A stretch of 9,610 nt of DNA from an uncultured Prevotella sp. (lineage in GTDB: Bacteria > Bacteroidota > Bacteroidia > Bacteroidales > Bacteroidaceae): assembly GCA_900319895.1 (NCBI GenBank), contig ONQK01000087.1, positions 1 through 9,610 of the forward strand, read 5' to 3'. Position 1 is the stretch's first letter, and the number at the start of each line of letters is the position of its first letter. Positions 5,926 to 9,610 of the stretch are shown in pieces. Made by a program: the position numbers and the translations under genes. The notes under the pieces were generated by a model, which saw nothing but the letters and a program-made list of their open reading frames with translations, made no database searches and had not been told where the DNA came from.

Positions 5926-7398
5926 ATGTTACGCAGGATCCGAAAAATTCTGGCAGCTCTGATGTTTACGCTCATCACGCTGCTTTTCCTTGATTTCACC
6001 GGTACGTTGCACCATTGGCTGGGCTGGATGGCCAAGGTGCAGTTCTTGCCGGCGCTCTTGGCTCTCAACCTCTTTGTCGTAGTAGGATTGGTGGTGTTTA
6101 CTTTAATTTTTGGACGCATTTATTGCAGTGTGATATGTCCATTGGGCATTTTGCAAGACATTATTGCCCGTGGTGGCAAACGTGTGAAAAACCATCGTTA
6201 TTCTTACTCGAGAGGCTTGTCGTGGCTGCGTTACTTAATGCTCGTAGTGATGTTGTTGGCGCTTTTGGTGGGCATCCCCGCCGTTTTCACATTGTTGGAG
6301 CCTTACAGCTCGTTTGGCAGAATCGTGCAGGGGCTGATCCAGCCCGTCTATGAATTGGGGAACAACTTGCTTGCCGCTTTTTCAGAGCATATCGATAGTT
6401 ATGCATTTTATCGGCGTGAAGTATGGATGCGAAGTGTGCAAGTACTGTTGATTGCTGCGTTCACGTTGCTGGCCATTGGCTTTCTGGCTTGGCGAAACGG
6501 CCGTACTTATTGCAATACAATATGTCCGGTGGGTACATTACTTTCGTTTTTTGCACGTTTTTCGTGGCTGAAAATTAATTTTGACAAGGACAAATGCCGC
6601 GGCTGTTCGCTTTGCACGAGGAATTGCAAGACTTCTTGCATTGATTACAAGACGCATGCGGTTGATTATTCGCGTTGTGTGGTCTGCGGAAATTGTATTG
6701 ACGTTTGTAAACATGGCGCGTTGAAGTACGATGGCGGCCGGTCGCATCGTCACCGTCAGGCGGATGAGCCCGATGCAGGCAAACGCTCTTTCCTTCTTGC
6801 TTCTGCCGCCCTCGCTGCTACAGCTTTGGCACAAGAAACGAAAAAAGTGGACGGCGGTTTAGCCATCATAGAAGACAAAGTGGCACCGACACGTCAGACA
6901 CCGCTCACGCCGCCCGGCTCGGCATCGGCACGAAATATGGCTCGACATTGCACGGCATGCCAACTTTGTGTGTCGGAGTGCCCTAATGATGTGCTCCGTC
7001 CTTCAACTGACTGGAATAAGCTTATGCAGCCCACCATGTCGTATGAACGGGGATATTGCCGTCCGGAATGTAGTCGTTGCTCGGCCGTTTGCCCAACAGG
7101 AGCCATCCTCAACATTAAGCCAGAGGAAAAAGTTTCCATCCAGATTGGACATGCCGTTTGGATCAAGAAGAATTGTATCCCGCTGACCGATGGCGTGGAA
7201 TGCGGCAATTGTGCGCGCCATTGTCCCGTTGGTGCCATAGAAATGGTGCCCCTTGATGCCGATGACGACGAATCGCCTTATGTGCCGGCGGTGAACGAAG
7301 CGCGCTGTATCGGCTGTGGAGCCTGTGAAAACCTGTGCCCGGCCCGCCCGTTCTCGGCCATTTATGTGGAAGGGCATGAACAACATCATTACAATTAA
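5926..7398 (+). CDS. membrane polyferredoxin, NapH-NapG-like fusion with an internal Tat-like signal
   Basis: A 490-residue iron-sulfur protein with parts in this order. Four membrane helices lie at about 8-24, 40-62, 100-124 and 170-189, with basic cytoplasmic loops. CxxxCP motifs follow helices 2 and 4 (C67/C71 and C196/C200). Two ferredoxin motifs come next (C224-227-230-234 and C251-254-257-261). This half matches NapH, which takes electrons from the quinol pool. Residues 286-302 then read as a Tat-like signal: K-R-S-F-L, a 14-residue weakly hydrophobic stretch, and an ALA end. Four more cysteine sets follow: 342-345-348-352, 378-382-385-389, 417-426-429-433 and 461-464-467-471. They include the unusual Cx8Cx2Cx3CP, as in the Tat-exported protein NapG. 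The C-terminal half should be periplasmic. No nap catalytic gene is nearby. It starts 13 nt after tatC and is followed 10 nt later by the aldo/keto reductase gene. Its true electron donor and acceptor are inferred, not known. Confidence 0.85.
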   Translation: MLRRIRKILAALMFTLITLLFLDFTGTLHHWLGWMAKVQFLPALLALNLFVVVGLVVFTLIFGRIYCSVICPLGILQDIIARGGKRVKNHRYSYSRGLSWLRYLMLVVMLLALLVGIPAVFTLLEPYSSFGRIVQGLIQPVYELGNNLLAAFSEHIDSYAFYRREVWMRSVQVLLIAAFTLLAIGFLAWRNGRTYCNTICPVGTLLSFFARFSWLKINFDKDKCRGCSLCTRNCKTSCIDYKTHAVDYSRCVVCGNCIDVCKHGALKYDGGRSHRHRQADEPDAGKRSFLLASAALAATALAQETKKVDGGLAIIEDKVAPTRQTPLTPPGSASARNMARHCTACQLCVSECPNDVLRPSTDWNKLMQPTMSYERGYCRPECSRCSAVCPTGAILNIKPEEKVSIQIGHAVWIKKNCIPLTDGVECGNCARHCPVGAIEMVPLDADDDESPYVPAVNEARCIGCGACENLCPARPFSAIYVEGHEQHHYN

Positions 7399-7408
7399 GC
7401 AACGAGTT

Positions 7409-8839
7409 ATGGGAAAAAATATCAATCGACGCGATTTCTTGAAGCTTTTCGGTATGGGAAGCATGGCCTCTGCAGCAGTCTTGGCGGGCTGTAAAGGCGG
7501 TAAAAAACACTCTGTGGGAGACGAATACAAGTCTCAGGTCAATCCGCCAAAAGGGAAAATGACCTGTCGCCTCAATCCGAAGCAGGGCGACAAAGTGTCT
7601 CTGTTGGGCTATGGAATGATGCGCCTGCCTGCAACGACGGGAAAGGCAATGCGTGAAAAAGGGGATGAAATAGACCAAGAAATGGTCAATCGGCTCGTTG
7701 ATTATGCCATAGAGCATGGCGTCAACTACTTCGACACCTCACCGGCTTACTGCCAAGGACTTTCGGAAAAGTCGACGGGAATCGCGCTTAAGCGGCATAA
7801 ACGTAATGAGTTTTTCATCGCCACGAAACTTTCCAACTTTAACGAGGCAACTTGGAGCCGCGAGGAGTCCATAAAAATGTATAAAAACTCCTTCAAAGAG
7901 CTGCAAGTCGACTACATAGACTATTATCTGCTACACGCTATAGGCATGGGTGGGATGGCGAACCTGGAGGGACGCTACATCAATAATGGGCTGCTTGACT
8001 TTTTGGTCGAAGAGCGCAAGGCCGGCCGCATCCGGAACTTAGGATTTTCCTATCATGGCGACATTGAAGTCTTCGACCATCTGCTGTCGCAACACGATCA
8101 ATATCAATGGGATTTCGTGCAAATAGAGCTGAACTATCTGGACTGGGATTTTGCCAACGAAATCAACAGCCGCAACACCGACGCGCGCTATCTTTATGCA
8201 GAATTGCAGAAACGCGGCATCCCCGCCGTTATCATGGAGCCGTTACTGGGCGGCCGTCTTTCCAACGTGCCTCAGTACATCGCCACAGAAATGAAGACGC
8301 GCAATCCGGAACGCTCGGTTGCATCATGGGCTTTTCGCTATGCAGGTACGCCGGAGGGTGTTTTGACCGTCCTCTCAGGTATGACTTACATGGAGCATCT
8401 GAAAGACAACCTGATGTCCTATTGCCCGCTCAAACCGCTTGACGAGCAGGAAATGCGCTGGCTGGACGACAATATCGCCAAAAAACTGGTCGATTTACAG
8501 ACCATTCCGTGCAACGACTGCAAATACTGCATGCCTTGCCCCTATGGCATCGACATCCCAGGCTTGTTTGTGCATTACAATAAATGCAAGAACGAGGGCA
8601 CGCTGCCGCTGAAAAGTATGGGAGAAGACTATGCCCGGTTGCGGCGAAACTACCTCATCGGCCTTGACCGCTCCGTGCCTCGTTTGCGGCAAGCCGACCA
8701 TTGCATAGGCTGTGGACAATGCGAAGCCCACTGCCCGCAAAACATCCGCATACCGCGTGAGTTGCATAAAATTAGTGAGTTCGTAGAGCAGCTAAAACAA
8801 GGCGATTTGTATAGGTCGCCAGATGAGCGCCGAGTGTAG
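7409..8839 (+). CDS. Tat-exported lipoprotein: aldo/keto reductase with C-terminal ferredoxin domain
   Basis: A 476-residue protein. The N-terminus holds a textbook Tat motif, N-R-R-D-F-L-K (6-12), then a short hydrophobic stretch ending in the lipobox LAGC, so C28 would be lipidated and the protein held on the periplasmic side of the membrane. Residues 60-360 form an aldo/keto reductase barrel with the full catalytic tetrad: D109, Y114, K140 and H176. The C-terminus carries two [4Fe-4S] motifs, CNDCKYCMPCP (C368, C371, C374, C377) and CIGCGQCEAHCP (C432, C435, C438, C442). It belongs to the COG1453-like group of reductases fused to ferredoxin. No acidic residues follow C28, so there is no sign of the Bacteroidetes surface-export signal. 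An upstream in-frame ATG at 7376 would overlap the previous gene by 23 nt and lengthen the n-region; 7409 gives the more usual signal. The neighbouring polyferredoxin is the likely electron source; the substrate is unknown. Confidence 0.88.
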   Translation: MGKNINRRDFLKLFGMGSMASAAVLAGCKGGKKHSVGDEYKSQVNPPKGKMTCRLNPKQGDKVSLLGYGMMRLPATTGKAMREKGDEIDQEMVNRLVDYAIEHGVNYFDTSPAYCQGLSEKSTGIALKRHKRNEFFIATKLSNFNEATWSREESIKMYKNSFKELQVDYIDYYLLHAIGMGGMANLEGRYINNGLLDFLVEERKAGRIRNLGFSYHGDIEVFDHLLSQHDQYQWDFVQIELNYLDWDFANEINSRNTDARYLYAELQKRGIPAVIMEPLLGGRLSNVPQYIATEMKTRNPERSVASWAFRYAGTPEGVLTVLSGMTYMEHLKDNLMSYCPLKPLDEQEMRWLDDNIAKKLVDLQTIPCNDCKYCMPCPYGIDIPGLFVHYNKCKNEGTLPLKSMGEDYARLRRNYLIGLDRSVPRLRQADHCIGCGQCEAHCPQNIRIPRELHKISEFVEQLKQGDLYRSPDERRV

Positions 8840-8865
8840 CAATCCGTATTGTCTGACTTTTTTGG

Positions 8866-8898
8866 TGTTGTACTGGCAAAAACGTTGTCAATACAACA
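8866..8898 (+). terminator. long hairpin after the tat operon, possible terminator
   Basis: TGTTGTA (8866-8872) pairs with TACAACA (8892-8898). After a single C-A mismatch, TGGCAA pairs with TTGTCA (one G-T pair) around a 5-nt loop, giving 13 bp. It lies 27 nt past the reductase stop. No T tract follows it on the plus strand; a T run sits before it at 8858-8863, and a weaker GTTT/AAAC hairpin followed by TTTTTT occurs at 8913-8935. It may be an mRNA end stabiliser instead of a classical terminator. Confidence 0.4.
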
Positions 8899-8956
8899 TC
8901 AGAAGGTTATGGGTTTAGCCAAGAAACTGTTTTTTACAAAAAAAAACGCCCTTTGT

Positions 8957-9020
8957 TGCCGAATTGTTGACAATGGCAGTGAATTTATGTAAAATATCTT
9001 GATCGTTAAACTGTTTAAAC
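8957..9020. other. two operator-like palindromes in the gene-free stretch before the last gene
   Basis: The 350 nt from 8840 to 9189 contain no convincing gene. Besides the hairpin above, they hold TGCC-ATTGT (8957-8967) facing ACAAT-GGCA (8970-8978), an imperfect dyad with a 2-nt centre. GTTAAAC (9005-9011) is followed by the perfect 8-bp palindrome GTTTAAAC (9013-9020). The rest, 9021-9083, is AT-rich with no feature I can support. These dyads are 64 nt or more upstream of the promoter at 9084, so a regulatory role is possible but unproven. Confidence 0.3.
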
Positions 9021-9083
9021 CTTATTTCCCCCTATAAAAAAACCATGATAATAGAAAATAAAACGAAAATTTTAACTTGTTTT

Positions 9084-9115
9084 TTTGCATATTAAGTAAT
9101 ATTTTGTTATTTTTG
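9084..9115 (+). promoter_or_regulatory. promoter for the last membrane protein gene
   Basis: TTTG at 9084-9087 and TATTTTTG at 9108-9115, spaced by 20 nt, match the Bacteroidetes -33/-7 consensus. The implied leader before the ATG at 9190 is about 65 nt. Confidence 0.65.
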
Positions 9116-9189
9116 TATTTCGAAAGTTGATACGAATATCTCACAAAAAATGACAGACTACTCATCTAGTAATAAAATAAGTTCGACAA

Positions 9190-9606
9190 ATGCAAACGGC
9201 TATGGAATTTTTCTCTTTCTCTAAAATCTCGTATTATGCGATACATACAGCTGTCGTACTAGTACTTTTCTTTGTCATCAGACGATACCACATTTCTTTT
9301 ATAACCTACCGGCGCATACGACCTCTACGTCTGTTGTTGGTCATAAATTTGCTGATTTTCAGCATTCTATTCCATTCTTTCAGAGACTTGTACTCTCCCT
9401 ATTCCCATGCAGACTGTTTTGAGGAGATTTTATGTATGGGAATAGAAAATTGCGTGTTTTTAGGGGTGATAGCTTTTTCCATCTTCATCAGCTATCATGT
9501 AACCATGTTCCGGACGTGGCGAAAAGAAGACAAAATGCGTGAAATGGAAGTTGCAGTTGAGGAGAAAGATGCTGCGCCAAGCCGGAAGGTGGATTTTGAC
9601 CGTTGA
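9190..9606 (+). CDS. small membrane protein of unknown function
   Basis: A 138-residue protein I do not recognise. Three hydrophobic helices are likely at about 15-30, 47-63 and 87-106. The loop between the first two is strongly basic (RRYH...YRRIRPLR), suggesting it faces the cytoplasm. The loop and start of the third helix carry three evenly spaced cysteines, C76, C82 and C88. The tail from R108 onward is highly charged and could be a short coiled coil or a cytoplasmic contact. Two start codons are close together, 9190 and 9202 (M5); there is no clear Shine-Dalgarno to decide. It has its own promoter and its base composition is more AT-rich than the tat operon. The stop leaves 4 nt to the window edge, so any downstream partner is unseen. 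Confidence 0.65.
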   Translation: MQTAMEFFSFSKISYYAIHTAVVLVLFFVIRRYHISFITYRRIRPLRLLLVINLLIFSILFHSFRDLYSPYSHADCFEEILCMGIENCVFLGVIAFSIFISYHVTMFRTWRKEDKMREMEVAVEEKDAAPSRKVDFDR

Positions 9607-9610
9607 AGTG

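Noticed and set aside
7163..7717. Minus-strand frame across the polyferredoxin/reductase junction
   Set aside because: Antisense to two genes with clear cysteine and catalytic motifs; no support of its own.
1..9610. CRISPR array, insertion sequence or phage signal
   Set aside because: No regularly spaced repeats, no transposase or integrase motifs, and no terminal repeats with target duplication were seen.

Overview
The window looks like chromosomal DNA from the phylum Bacteroidetes (order Bacteroidales). A Prevotella-like genus is my guess from overall protein flavour and is not proven. Most genes are preceded by the Bacteroidetes -7 promoter element TAnnTTTG, several with a TTTG -33 element 19-20 nt upstream, and most lack a clear Shine-Dalgarno. 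The gyrB, recO and rpsT products also read as Bacteroidales-type.

Layout. Left end, minus strand: the N-terminal 162 codons of an FprA-type (A-type) flavoprotein, cut by the window edge, then recO. Plus strand from 1390: one strong promoter serves tRNA-Glu(UUC) and, 38 nt later, rpsT (ribosomal protein S20), closed by a terminator. Next is gyrB with its own promoter and a strong terminator. A 364-nt gap (4083-4446) holds a cluster of partly palindromic GGACGA/CGTTTT sequences. A 95-residue protein of unknown function with a very acidic tail follows on its own promoter.

The most interesting part is 4850-8839, which reads as one operon: tatA, tatC (ATGA overlap), a 490-residue membrane polyferredoxin (13-nt gap) and a Tat-exported lipoprotein made of an aldo/keto reductase plus a two-cluster ferredoxin domain (10-nt gap). 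The polyferredoxin looks like NapH and NapG joined in one chain: four membrane helices, two CxxxCP motifs and two cytoplasmic [4Fe-4S] motifs, then an internal KR-type Tat-signal-like segment, then four more [4Fe-4S] motifs in the NapG pattern. The operon thus seems to encode a minimal twin-arginine translocase with two of its likely clients. My inference is that the clients form an electron path from the membrane, and possibly the cytoplasm, to a periplasmic, membrane-anchored oxidoreductase. The substrate cannot be told from the sequence.

The right end has a 350-nt AT-rich gap with a long hairpin and two small palindromes, then a promoter and a 138-residue membrane protein of unknown function.
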